The position numbers and the translations under genes were made by a program. From Anoxybacterium sp963668245 (GTDB taxonomy: Bacteria > Bacillota > Clostridia > Peptostreptococcales > Anaerovoracaceae), in contig OY764195.2 in NCBI GenBank assembly GCA_963668245.2, forward strand, positions 2,542,001 through 2,606,000: a stretch of DNA of 64,000 nt, written 5' to 3'. This document shows, piece after piece, positions 52,701 to 61,164 of the stretch (within the stretch, counting starts at the first letter, position 1; each line of letters opens with the position of its first letter). A model generated the notes under the pieces. The model was not told the DNA's origin and ran no database searches. It worked only from the letters and a program-made list of their open reading frames with translations.

Positions 52701-53063
52701 ATCCGTATCTGCAATCCAAGAATAAAGAATAGAACTATCTGTTTCAGCAACATTATCCATCGTCATGGCAACGTTTGGATAATCGGGCATCAGGTATACC
52801 TTTTGGCCTGGCCCAGTTTCTTGAATTAAATCCCGAACAGACTGATTTGCAGCCAATTGGTTGGCGATTTCCAAGTACTTTGTAAATACCTTGTCAAGTA
52901 ATTGAGTCGTGTATGCAGATGAATTGTCTAAATCACTTGTTCTAAGATCGGAAATTGCATTTTTTACAAAAAATTGAGTAACTCCCATGGTTAGAACAAA
53001 AGCAATGATCACCGGCACACCAATCATGACTAGTATTTTCTTTAACAAGCTTGCATCCTTCAT
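49734..53063 (-). CDS. Methyl-accepting chemotaxis protein: dCache sensor plus poly-HAMP array
   Basis: A 1109-aa chemoreceptor. TM1 is at about 12-32, a double-Cache sensor at about 37-290, TM2 at about 293-318, a canonical HAMP at about 320-372, then a series of HAMP-like units (to about 830), and the signalling hairpin with IDDIAFQTNILALNAAVEAA near 916. The sensor carries Y137, R142, W144, Y145, Y160 and D191 (YQITQRPWY, EPY, VDIS), which matches the amino-acid-binding dCache_1AA motif, so an amino acid ligand is expected. The cytoplasmic part is nearly that of the receptor at 1-2847. Monocistronic, with its own terminator. Confidence 0.95.
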   Translation of the reverse strand: MKDASLLKKILVMIGVPVIIAFVLTMGVTQFFVKNAISDLRTSDLDNSSAYTTQLLDKVFTKYLEIANQLAANQSVRDLIQETGPGQKVYLMPDYPNVAMTMDNVAETDSSILYSWIADTDASQYVQSDEQYAPDDYQITQRPWYIQLEEKKEPFVSEPYEDYTSNDTIVSVVSPIFKAGTSELIGAACVDISITDIATMVGQQKLGETGNYMMTTDTGQIFYHPNQDYIGKNISEIDATEPLKAAVQNKQIGELQFSFDGEKSRGYISEIGDTGWMLTSVLPDKEFNETSVTMSILLFVILVIVLIVLVGLIFTISKKIANPLKRVAYVVEEMSQGHFGERLEVEGKDEIGLMSQAINVFADDLQHNVVKVMKQISEGNVSMEIIAKDENDEISPAMKNMVDTIRKLNLETQSLTQAITVGELSQRGNEADYAGSWKELISGINGLIDSFVKPFNVSADYIEKISKGEIPLKITEAYSGDFNKMKDNLNTCIDAINLLVEDAYLLSQSTLQGNLSVRADSSRHGGDFAKIIDGVNHSIDALIEPIDMMAKYLNQIGKGQIPEKITVEYRGDFAKIKDSINDSVDGLAGLAEGIEILGLMGKNNDYSKAVSGSYAGIYADMAESINQVSETIKHVIQTLNHIATGDLSDLQWLKPIGKRSDNDELMPAIITMSERIQNLIDEASVLTEAALQGRLDTKVDDEKFEGAWKDLIIKMNSILEGAAKPLNEVTSVLNELSKGNLKVSVNGSYSGQFDVLKKAINFTIDHLREIIQEITDILGQMAEKNLAIEHLEDFVGDYSEITDSLQVIIQSLNQVMVDFYEAAEQVNMGANQVSQGSQALSQGSTEQASAIEQLTASIADIANQTRENAINANTANDLAETAKNNAQSGNSQMSDMLTAMTDINESSANISKIIKVIDDIAFQTNILALNAAVEAARAGQHGKGFAVVAEEVRTLAARSAEAARETTDLIEGSINKVKAGTQIANDTAEALREIVEGIDKAATLVHGIAEASNSQASAIAEVNKGIEQVSLVVQNNSATAEESAASSEELSGQAGLLKNMVGEFKLRQTQKNQGAKKVMRLTDEHSMNNKKNTNQAPQILMDYESNDKY

Positions 53064-53176
53064 AATAGGCTCCTTTCTTCAATGAGCTGTACATTCATCC
53101 TTATTATTCCCTATGAAATATTCTGCAATTTAAATTTACCCGAATATTATTTTGACAATCAACAATCTTCTCATAA

Positions 53177-53215
53177 CAAAAAAAACCAATTAAAAATGAA
53201 TTCCTTCTAATTGGT
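53177..53215 (-). terminator. Terminator of the efflux operon
   Basis: On the minus strand ACCAATTA (53215-53208) pairs with TAATTGGT (53192-53185) around a 15-base loop, followed by a run of seven or eight T. It lies 33 bases after the MarR stop. Confidence 0.75.
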
Positions 53216-53247
53216 CTTTCTTGATATCATTCAAAAACTACATGTTG

Positions 53248-53733
53248 CTATTCACAGGTTGCCCCATTTTCCTGTCTCTCGCCAATGATATCCACAAGCT
53301 CGCTCATTTCTTTTAATGCCCCCTGAAGCCGATTGAGTTCAGGTTCTTCCAGCAGTGCCAAACGGCTATGAATGAATTCCATCACTCTTGCTTTATGACC
53401 TTCTAGGTACTGATACCCCTCCCTTGTCAGAGCCACATTGACTACTCTTCTATCATTTTCATCATTGAATCGTCGCACATATCCCTCTTCGCAAAGTCTA
53501 TCAATCAATGATGTTAGGTTTGGCTTTGAAACGCAAGTAATAGCAGATAACTCTTTCATGGATACTGATCCATTTTCTGTGGATTTAATCCAAGACATAG
53601 TATGCACATGACCAGGAGAAAGGCTATTATGATTTTTTTCTACTTCCTTGATAGGTTTCATAAATTGATTCCCCACTTGCATACGTAAATGGATCAATTG
53701 CTCTCCTACTGTTTTCAGTAATGCTTCATTCAT
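53248..53733 (-). CDS. MarR-family repressor of the efflux operon
   Basis: A 161-aa winged-helix regulator: ELSAITCVSKPNLTSLIDRLCEEGYVRRFNDENDRRVVNVALTREG is the MarR DNA-binding core, with the usual DxRR wing. ATG 53733 with AGGAGG is preferred to an upstream frame extension. It is the last gene of the five-gene efflux transcript. The 28-bp palindrome that overlaps the operon's -10 box (59442-59469) is its likely operator, giving drug-responsive autoregulation. Confidence 0.93.
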   Translation of the reverse strand: MNEALLKTVGEQLIHLRMQVGNQFMKPIKEVEKNHNSLSPGHVHTMSWIKSTENGSVSMKELSAITCVSKPNLTSLIDRLCEEGYVRRFNDENDRRVVNVALTREGYQYLEGHKARVMEFIHSRLALLEEPELNRLQGALKEMSELVDIIGERQENGATCE

Positions 53734-53743
53734 GTTTTTCCTC

Positions 53744-55723
53744 CTAGGATGCTGACTTTGCAGCAAATTGACTGTTGTATAACTCTTCGTAGAATCCTTT
53801 TTGCTGTAGCAGTTCTTTATGGGTTCCCTGCTCGATTACCGTACCATTTTTCATCACCAATATCAAATCTGCATTTTTAATAGTTGAAAGTCTATGAGCG
53901 ATAACAAAGCTAGTACGATCTTTCATCAAACGATTCATTGCTTCCTGAATCAAAGCTTCTGTTCTTGTATCAACACTGGAAGTTGCCTCATCCAAAATCA
54001 GAATCGGTGGATTCGCAAGCAATGCTCTTGCTATAGTCAGCAACTGCTTCTGCCCCTGGGAAATATTTGACGCTTCTTCATTGAGAACCGTATCATACCC
54101 TTCTGGCAGAGATCTTATAAAGTGATCTGCATGGGCAGTCACCGCCGCTTCTATGATTTTTTCCGAATCTAACTCATTCAAGCTATATCCTATGTTTTCC
54201 ATGATGGTCCCTTTATAAAGCCATGTGTCCTGTAGTACCATACCAAACAATCCACGTAAATCACTTCTGCTCATCTTGGTAATATCCACTCCATCAATTT
54301 TGATTGTTCCACCGTTAAGTTCATAGAACCGAAGTAAAAGATTAATCATTGTGGTTTTCCCTGCTCCTGTTGGCCCTACAATTGCAACCATTTGGCCTGG
54401 TTTTACATGAAGATTCATATCTTCAATCAGTGGTACCTCTTCTTTATAACGGAATTTCACATGGTCAAAGACTACTTCGCCATGAACGGATTCTTTGTTG
54501 ACGGAGATTGGCTTAACGCCATCTGGTATCTGCTCTTCTTCATCTAATATTTCAAATACTCTTTCAGCACTTGCTACGGTACTCTGTATGATATTTGCGA
54601 TATTTGCAGTCTGTATAATAGGCTGTGTAAATTGTCTCATATATTGAATAAATGCCTGAATATCCCCGATATCAATGGCTTTTTTTGCAACCAACAGCCC
54701 ACCAATGATGCATACAAAGACATATCCAAGGTTGTTGACAAAGTTTAGTGCCGGCATGATGATACCTGACATAAATTGTGCTTTCCAACCGACATGATAC
54801 AATTCTTCATTGACCTTTTTAAAGGTCTCAATGGATTCTTTTTCTCTTCCAAAGGCTTTGACAATCTTATGGCCAGTATACATTTCCTCAACATGTCCGT
54901 TGAGTTCTCCAAGAAATTTTTGTTGCTTTGCAAAATATACTTGTGATTTTTTTGCAATTAGTACGGTCAAAATCCCACTTGCAGGCAAAGTGACCAGTGC
55001 AATTATGGTCATAATCGGACTGATGGAAATCATCATAATCAAGATTCCCACAATGGTAACCACAGAGGTAATCAGTTGGGTCAAACTCTGTTGCAGCGTA
55101 GTTGCAATGGTATCCATATCATTTGTAACACGGCTGAGTATCTCTCCATGTGTTCTTCCATCAAAATATTTAAGAGGTAAATGGTCCAACTTTTCTTTCA
55201 CTTCATTTCGCATCGTGTAAACAGTATTTTGTGCCACACCAGACATAATATAGGACATGGCGTATCCGCACACAAAGCTGATTAAGTATAGGACTACCAT
55301 CATTGCCAAAATCTTACCAATATAACCCAAATCGAACAGCGGTATTTCAGCATTTCGCAAGCTTTCTACGGTTGATGCTGGTGCATTTTGCTGTATCGCC
55401 GCCTGTACCTTATACCAATACGTATATTGAGCAATTACGCCTTCCGAAAGCTTTGTTGTAGCTTTTCCCAATACCTTTGGACCAAAGATAGAAAATATCG
55501 TACTGATAATCGCCAAAACCCCTACGGCCATAAACCTTTTTTTCTGAGGTGCCAAATAGGATACAAGACGCTTTAAGGTACCTTTAAAGTCTTTTGCCTT
55601 CTCCGCTGGTCTACTCATGGCACCGCCAGGTCCGCCTCCAGAACCAGGTCCCCCTGGACCTGCCCCTCTAGCCGCTCCAGGACCTTGCGCTTGCCCTCGT
55701 GTCTGATTATTTTCATTACTCAT
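53744..55723 (-). CDS. ABC exporter half, consensus Walker B subunit
   Basis: A 659-aa fused permease-ATPase of the MDR type (MdlB/BmrD-like). An unusual Gly/Pro/Ala-rich cytoplasmic N-terminus (about 10-37) precedes six TM helices (about 60-350). The nucleotide-binding domain has Walker A GPTGAGKTTMI and Walker B ILILDEATSSVD with the catalytic Glu. Its signature reads NISQGQKQ instead of LSGGQ. It overlaps the partner gene by eight bases, so the two form a heterodimer. Confidence 0.94.
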   Translation of the reverse strand: MSNENNQTRGQAQGPGAARGAGPGGPGSGGGPGGAMSRPAEKAKDFKGTLKRLVSYLAPQKKRFMAVGVLAIISTIFSIFGPKVLGKATTKLSEGVIAQYTYWYKVQAAIQQNAPASTVESLRNAEIPLFDLGYIGKILAMMVVLYLISFVCGYAMSYIMSGVAQNTVYTMRNEVKEKLDHLPLKYFDGRTHGEILSRVTNDMDTIATTLQQSLTQLITSVVTIVGILIMMISISPIMTIIALVTLPASGILTVLIAKKSQVYFAKQQKFLGELNGHVEEMYTGHKIVKAFGREKESIETFKKVNEELYHVGWKAQFMSGIIMPALNFVNNLGYVFVCIIGGLLVAKKAIDIGDIQAFIQYMRQFTQPIIQTANIANIIQSTVASAERVFEILDEEEQIPDGVKPISVNKESVHGEVVFDHVKFRYKEEVPLIEDMNLHVKPGQMVAIVGPTGAGKTTMINLLLRFYELNGGTIKIDGVDITKMSRSDLRGLFGMVLQDTWLYKGTIMENIGYSLNELDSEKIIEAAVTAHADHFIRSLPEGYDTVLNEEASNISQGQKQLLTIARALLANPPILILDEATSSVDTRTEALIQEAMNRLMKDRTSFVIAHRLSTIKNADLILVMKNGTVIEQGTHKELLQQKGFYEELYNSQFAAKSAS

Positions 55724-57455
55724 ATGCTTTTATCTCCTCTTCAGACATCTGGGAAGCTACAATTTCCTTGTACACAGTACAATGTTTCATTAGTTCACGG
55801 TGGGTTCCCCTCCCCACCATTTCTCCATCATCCAATACTAAAATCTGGTCTGCCTCCATTACCGTGCTGACACGTTGTGCTACAATAATCACAGCCGAAT
55901 CTCCCGTTTCTTGTTTTAATCCAGCTCTAAGCTGTGCATCTGTTTTAAAGTCCAGAGCCGAAAAACTGTCATCAAAGATATAGATTTCCGGTTTTCTGAC
56001 CAGGGCTCTGGCAATAGACAATCTTTGCTTTTGTCCTCCCGACACATTGGTCCCCCCCTGTGCGATTGCCGTATCATATCCATCTGGCATCTCATTGATA
56101 AAGCTGGATGCCTGCGCCACTTCTGCTGCATGCTTTAATTCATCTTCGGTGGCATCACTTTTCCCATATCTGATATTTTCTGCTACTGTTCCAGAAAATA
56201 AAACCGCAGATTGAGGTACAAATCCTATTTTTTCACGCAGCTCATTTTGACTGATTGCAGAAACCTCTGCACCATCTACCTTTACTTTCCCTTCAGTGGC
56301 TTCATAAAATCTAGGGATTAAGTTGATTAGCGTTGATTTTCCAGACCCGGTCCCCCCGATAATCGCCGTTACTTTTCCAGGCTCGGCTTCAAAACTAATC
56401 TTAGAGATAGCAGGTCGCTCTGCTCCAGGATAGTAAAACGTCACATCCTGAAAAGCAACATGACCTTTCATGTTTTCCGACAAATCCATCGGAATCTGCG
56501 GATCGATGATTTCCGGTTCCATTTCCAAAACTTCATTGATACGCTCTGCAGAAGCCTGAGCTCTGGGAACCATAACAAACATAACTGCTACCATGATAAA
56601 CGCAAACATAATCTGCATTGCATATTGAATAAATGCCATCATATCACCAAGCTGAAGGTTGTTTTGTGCAACCCGAATTCCGCCAAACCATACGATTGCA
56701 ACAGATGTAATATTCATCATCAAAATCATAGCAGGCTGCATTGCTGCCATGGTTTGATTGACCTTGATTGCTGTTTGGGTTAAATCCATGTTTGCATCAT
56801 CAAATCGCTTGTGCTCATGGTTCAGTTTATTGAATGCACGAATTACCCGTATCCCTGTCAAGTTTTCTCTCAGCACCATATTAAGTCGATCCAGCTTTTT
56901 CTGCATTGCTTTAAAGGCAGGCATGACCTTGATAGCAAGTCCTCCAATGATAATTACCATCACTGGAATGGTCACTAAAAGTACCACTGTGAGGCCCTTA
57001 TCCCTTGATACTGCCATGAAAATACCACCAATACACATAATAGGAGCATAAATCATAAACCGGAGCATCATCACAAGGACAGTCTGCACTTGGACGATAT
57101 CGTTGGTAGTTCTTGTAATAAGAGATGCCGTTCCAAGGGTATCAAATTCATGAAGAGAGTAGTTTTCAATTCTTGTAAACGTACTATCCCTTAGGTTTCT
57201 ACCAAGCCCAAGTGCAACCCTAGCAGAAAAAAACGAACCAATAATGGATGCGATGGAACTGGCTAGGGCGACAATCAGCATATATGCACCATACGTAAGA
57301 ATATATCTTGTATCCCCTTGAATCATCCCGTTGTTAACCACATCAGACATAAGTGTGGGCAAAGCAAGCTCTGCCATAGCCTGTCCCGATATAAATATTA
57401 ATATCAGCAGTATTACCCCTGCAAAAGGCTTTAGGTTCAATAATAATTTTAGCAT
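55716..57455 (-). CDS. ABC exporter half, degenerate Walker B subunit
   Basis: A 579-aa fused permease-ATPase (BmrC/MdlA-like), six TM helices (about 15-300) then the ATPase domain: Walker A GGTGSGKSTLI, intact signature NVSGGQKQRLS, but Walker B IYIFDDSFSALD with Asp where the catalytic Glu should be. Together with the SQGQ signature of the partner this makes one degenerate and one consensus ATP site, as in TM287/288 and BmrCD. It starts 5 bases after the adaptor gene stop. Confidence 0.95.
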   Translation of the reverse strand: MLKLLLNLKPFAGVILLILIFISGQAMAELALPTLMSDVVNNGMIQGDTRYILTYGAYMLIVALASSIASIIGSFFSARVALGLGRNLRDSTFTRIENYSLHEFDTLGTASLITRTTNDIVQVQTVLVMMLRFMIYAPIMCIGGIFMAVSRDKGLTVVLLVTIPVMVIIIGGLAIKVMPAFKAMQKKLDRLNMVLRENLTGIRVIRAFNKLNHEHKRFDDANMDLTQTAIKVNQTMAAMQPAMILMMNITSVAIVWFGGIRVAQNNLQLGDMMAFIQYAMQIMFAFIMVAVMFVMVPRAQASAERINEVLEMEPEIIDPQIPMDLSENMKGHVAFQDVTFYYPGAERPAISKISFEAEPGKVTAIIGGTGSGKSTLINLIPRFYEATEGKVKVDGAEVSAISQNELREKIGFVPQSAVLFSGTVAENIRYGKSDATEDELKHAAEVAQASSFINEMPDGYDTAIAQGGTNVSGGQKQRLSIARALVRKPEIYIFDDSFSALDFKTDAQLRAGLKQETGDSAVIIVAQRVSTVMEADQILVLDDGEMVGRGTHRELMKHCTVYKEIVASQMSEEEIKAYE

Positions 57456-57460
57456 ACTCT

Positions 57461-58570
57461 CTAATCTTTCACTATTTGCACCGGCATATCATCAAACAAA
57501 TGGCTCGCATTGGTGATTGCCACCTCTTCATCGCCGGTCAACCCCTGAATAATCTCTACTTGATCGTCATTTCTTAGTCCTGTAGTAACCACTTGTTTTT
57601 TTGCAACGCCATCTTGTATCACAAAAAGATATGTCTGCCCGTTGTTTTCAACAAGTGCTGTGATTGGTACCAATAACCTCTTTGACCCTTGTGCTGTGAT
57701 GTCAGCATGAGCAGAAATACCAGAGGATAGATTTTCATCGTTGGTCAAAGAAATTTCTACTGGAAAGTAAGTACCTGTGCTGACGGACATGGCCCCAATA
57801 TTCGATACAGTCCCCTGAAACGTTTTATCTGGATAAATATCAACTGTTACATCAACGGAGTCTCCCACTTTGATATACGGCAGTGCTTCCTGGGGAATCG
57901 TCCCTTTTAACACTAAGCTACTCATATCTGCCACAGTTACCAGGGTGCTTCCCACCGTTGCAGTTTCTCCAATGCTGATATTTTTATTGATTACCACACC
58001 TGAAATGGGACTCTTGATTGTTGAATTTGCAATTTGGACAGAGATGGAATCTAAGGATGCTTTTGCCGCATCCGTACCTGAATTGATACTGGACTCATAT
58101 TTGCTCTTTGCCAAATCATAAGCATCTTGGTCGGTATCAAGCTGTACTTTTGACACCGCCCCTTCTGTATAAAGCATCTTGGTCCGTTCCAATGCAGCCT
58201 TTGCACTTTCCATATTGATTTTGGCTTGTTCTTGACTATTTTGGCTACCCTGATACGTTGCCTGTGCTTGGCTAAGCTGCGCCGTGAGTTGAGAATTGTC
58301 CAGCTGAACCAAAACTTGTCCTTCTGTCACAATATCTCCTTCCTGAAAGTCTGCCGAAACGACTTTTCCTAGCATCTGTGTTGAGATTTCAGCAACCTGG
58401 TTTGGAACAAGGGCTCCTGTAATGGAGTATCCTGCACTTAATGAACCCGTTTCTATTTTTGAGGTTTTTACTTGAATCTGATTATTTCCCTCACCACATC
58501 CAGCCAGCACACTGATCATCGCCAGAGAAAGCAGTAAAGCTACTATTTTCATTTTATTGTGTTTCATCAT
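57461..58570 (-). CDS. HlyD/RND-type efflux adaptor lipoprotein
   Basis: A 369-aa membrane-fusion-type protein with a lipoprotein signal peptide (SVLAGCGEG, lipidated Cys near residue 25). A biotinyl-lipoyl-like half (VSADFQEGDIVTEGQVLVQLD) is followed by a helical hairpin with Gln/Ala-rich coiled coil (about 110-190), the second lipoyl half (ISGVVINKNISIGETATVG) and a beta-barrel. In Gram-positives such proteins work with ABC exporters such as the one downstream. The ATG follows AAGGAG. Confidence 0.92.
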   Translation of the reverse strand: MMKHNKMKIVALLLSLAMISVLAGCGEGNNQIQVKTSKIETGSLSAGYSITGALVPNQVAEISTQMLGKVVSADFQEGDIVTEGQVLVQLDNSQLTAQLSQAQATYQGSQNSQEQAKINMESAKAALERTKMLYTEGAVSKVQLDTDQDAYDLAKSKYESSINSGTDAAKASLDSISVQIANSTIKSPISGVVINKNISIGETATVGSTLVTVADMSSLVLKGTIPQEALPYIKVGDSVDVTVDIYPDKTFQGTVSNIGAMSVSTGTYFPVEISLTNDENLSSGISAHADITAQGSKRLLVPITALVENNGQTYLFVIQDGVAKKQVVTTGLRNDDQVEIIQGLTGDEEVAITNASHLFDDMPVQIVKD

Positions 58571-58590
58571 TGTATCCTACTCCTTGTCAT

Positions 58591-59289
58591 CTATTTGATG
58601 CTGATTTTAACAGTTGCATTCATACCAATCATCACGGGTAAATTATCATCATTGATTAATGTAATTTTTACTGGCACTAATTGGGTCACCTTGCTATATG
58701 TACCACTAGTATTCAAAGAGGTTGTCCCTGAAAAAGCGGTTTGGGTAGCGGTACTAATGGATTCTACATAGCCGGTAAAAGTTTTGCCTGGATATGCATC
58801 CATTTTGATTCGAACATATTGTCCGACTTTGATTTTAAATATATCAGTTTCTTCCACATTGGCTTTGACATACAAATTTGAAGTATCCGCAATCATTGCC
58901 ACTGTCGCTCCAGCAGCTGCATTTGCACCTTTGATCACATTTGACTGAACCACAGTCCCATCAATAGGTGCTTTGATCTGTGCATTGGATAAAATCGAAT
59001 CAGCAGAACTGGACAAAGCGGCTTGATTGATTTCATTGCTGCTGACAAGAGATGAAACATCTTGTCGCCCCAGAACTTGATCTTTCTTTACCACATCACC
59101 TTCCTCTACCTCCCAACTTTCGACGGTTCCGGATACGAGAGGCATCACTTTGACGGTATCTGCCGATATGGTTGCATTATTTGTTTTAAAATAGCAGATG
59201 GATTCATATATAAAATATGCTCCTGCCAGTACACCAACGGCTAAAACAACCGCTGCTACTATAATTCCAATTTTCTTTGCTTTTTGCAT
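58591..59289 (-). CDS. Short HlyD-type adaptor with N-terminal TM anchor
   Basis: A 232-aa protein: TM anchor (about 7-28), split biotinyl-lipoyl domain (VSGTVESWEVEEGDVVKKDQVLG and IDGTVVQSNVIKGANAAAG) joined by a very short linker in place of the usual coiled-coil hairpin, then a beta-barrel part (QYVRIKMDAYPGKTFTGYV). First gene of the efflux operon, 20 bases before the second adaptor. Two different adaptors may form a mixed assembly, or this one may have a separate role. Confidence 0.88.
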   Translation of the reverse strand: MQKAKKIGIIVAAVVLAVGVLAGAYFIYESICYFKTNNATISADTVKVMPLVSGTVESWEVEEGDVVKKDQVLGRQDVSSLVSSNEINQAALSSSADSILSNAQIKAPIDGTVVQSNVIKGANAAAGATVAMIADTSNLYVKANVEETDIFKIKVGQYVRIKMDAYPGKTFTGYVESISTATQTAFSGTTSLNTSGTYSKVTQLVPVKITLINDDNLPVMIGMNATVKISIK

Positions 59290-59441
59290 CTTAGCTGCTC
59301 TCCTTTAAATATTGACCTTCTATTTCTGATTGATAACCACAATATGAGGTGGGCAGATAGGTGGACAAATCAATCATTCAATCTTTTTTCATAATAATTA
59401 TTAATTTATAATTATTCTCGATTTGTAATAGTTATAAAAAA

Positions 59442-59469
59442 ATAATAGTTATGTTAATATAACTATTAT
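59442..59469. promoter_or_regulatory. 28-bp palindrome, predicted MarR operator
   Basis: ATAATAGTTAT (59442-59452), six bases, ATAACTATTAT (59459-59469): perfect 11-bp arms overlapping the -10 box of the efflux promoter. A third half-site follows 4 bases away on the transcribed side. Confidence 0.75.
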
Positions 59470-59492
59470 ACTCGTGGAACGATTCTTGTCAA
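59465..59492 (-). promoter_or_regulatory. Consensus sigma-A promoter of the efflux operon
   Basis: On the minus strand TTGACA (59492-59487), 16 bases, TATAAT (59470-59465). Both hexamers are perfect, so strong transcription is expected when not repressed. The leader is about 170 bases. Confidence 0.8.
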
Positions 59493-59616
59493 TCTATTTT
59501 CTCATTTATTCTTCGAATCTCTTATTTTTTTCACTGAAACCGATCTTACTTATGTTTATGCTACAATTGGTGATTCAAACTGAATTGAAGCATTTCAATC
59601 GAAGCGCATACCGCAG

Positions 59617-61164
59617 TTACTCGCTAACACTGTTATTCAATGTTTTTATGATGCAATCTGCCACAGACTTGGCATATAATTGCCGAAACTCGTCGGTCAT
59701 CATATATTGGAGATCATTTGGATTTGACAAAAATCCACCTTCTACGATGACGGCCGGCATATTGGTTCTTCTCAAGACTGCCAGTTTTGGGCTTGCTTTT
59801 GCACCACGATCGTATAACCCTAGATTTTGAATGAGCTCTGCTTGTAGATTCTGTGCCAAATCATACCCTGAGATTCCGTCCATATCTGGTTGACTTGACG
59901 AATAATAAAGAGTCTCTGTGCCATGTGGTGTAGCCGTATCATAAGAATTGTTATGAGTAGAAACATATAGGGAGGCACGCAAGCTGTTTGCCATGTCCTG
60001 ACGATCATAAAGGGCAATCGTTTCATCTGTCGTCCTTATCATATATATATTTGCACCAGCTGCCTCTAGCATGGTTTGTACTCGCAAAGCGATATCTAGG
60101 TTGATATCTTTTTCGTTTATCGCTACCCCATTGAGGTAACCAATGGAGCCTGTATCAGCTCCTCCATGACCTGGGTCAATGACCACCAATTTATCTTTTG
60201 CCGCCTCTACAACAGGAGTGAGCCCGTATTGGTTTAATATAGCCTGAGCTTCAGAAGTCAGACTACTATTTGCAGTTGTATTATCGATCATATCGTCATC
60301 AGAAAATGAAATTCTTCCAATGGTTTTATCTTCATTTTTATAAAAAAATCCATATGATGAACCATTCAAATCAATTACGATTCGTACCGTATTCTCATCA
60401 TACTGTGCATATCTTACCCCTTCCAGAAGGGAATCTTTATCTAAAATCAACGTATTTTCTTCTTCTGTTAAAATCCCACCGATTGTTGTAAATTTACCAT
60501 CTCCATTGGTCAAACCAGCATCATAAAGATCTAAAACCAGTCTATCTGGATCCGATAAATAAAATAGGTGGTAATCCTTGATTGGCGATGCTGTTTTCAC
60601 TTCTAATGTAGTACCATCCGTCATTGAAATGGATTGTACTAAAATGGAAGGAATCACCACTTCCTCCACAGCAGGCTCCGTTTCCGTTGTTTGTGGCGAA
60701 GTTATGATGACGGTTCTATTCACATCATCCCATTCAACACTACATCCTATCGATTCGGTCACAAAGCGAACTGGGATTAAAGTTCTTCCATCTATAATCT
60801 TTGCTGGTACATCAATTGTTGTCTCAATTCCGTTGACGCTGGCAGTCTTTGAATCGATGGTTAAAACAACCACCTTTTCATCAATATGAATCATGACCTC
60901 TCTGGTCAATTCATTCCACTGGAGTGTTCCATCCATAGCTTCAAATAAGGCTCTCACTGGAATCAACGTCCGCCCATCCTCTATCACAGGGGGTACATCA
61001 CACACCACTGGCACTCCATCAAGTAAGATACCAATGGCATCGCTTGATCCTCCACTGGTTACTGATTCATTCCCCTCTGTATCAGCAAATACGATTCCAG
61101 CTGAAATCACACAAAGCAGTACAATCATCATTATCATTTTTAATGTTCTTAACATCTCTGCCAT
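59617..61164 (-). CDS. N-acetylmuramoyl-L-alanine amidase (CuAO_N1-AMIN-Amidase_3)
   Basis: A 515-aa exported cell-wall hydrolase cutting the stem-peptide amide bond. Signal peptide about 1-27. Two copper-amine-oxidase-N-type repeats (about 45-150; each with GRTLIPVR) and an AMIN domain (about 165-290) target the wall. The Amidase_3 catalytic domain (about 325-510) has IDPGHGGADTGSIG, the Glu in INEKDINLDIA, the zinc His in STHNN (usually SIHAN) and VEGGFLSN with the catalytic Glu. ATG 61164 follows GGGAG at 8 bases; ATG 61155 is also possible. No neighbours in operon. Confidence 0.93.
   Translation of the reverse strand: MAEMLRTLKMIMMIVLLCVISAGIVFADTEGNESVTSGGSSDAIGILLDGVPVVCDVPPVIEDGRTLIPVRALFEAMDGTLQWNELTREVMIHIDEKVVVLTIDSKTASVNGIETTIDVPAKIIDGRTLIPVRFVTESIGCSVEWDDVNRTVIITSPQTTETEPAVEEVVIPSILVQSISMTDGTTLEVKTASPIKDYHLFYLSDPDRLVLDLYDAGLTNGDGKFTTIGGILTEEENTLILDKDSLLEGVRYAQYDENTVRIVIDLNGSSYGFFYKNEDKTIGRISFSDDDMIDNTTANSSLTSEAQAILNQYGLTPVVEAAKDKLVVIDPGHGGADTGSIGYLNGVAINEKDINLDIALRVQTMLEAAGANIYMIRTTDETIALYDRQDMANSLRASLYVSTHNNSYDTATPHGTETLYYSSSQPDMDGISGYDLAQNLQAELIQNLGLYDRGAKASPKLAVLRRTNMPAVIVEGGFLSNPNDLQYMMTDEFRQLYAKSVADCIIKTLNNSVSE

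Larger units (their letters stand above)
59290..59616. other. Intergenic region with the efflux-operon control elements
   Basis: 327 bases between the amidase stop and the first adaptor gene. It holds the consensus promoter (59465-59492), the palindrome (59442-59469) and an additional half-site TAATAGTTAT at 59428-59437. The remainder towards the amidase shows nothing further. Confidence 0.65.
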
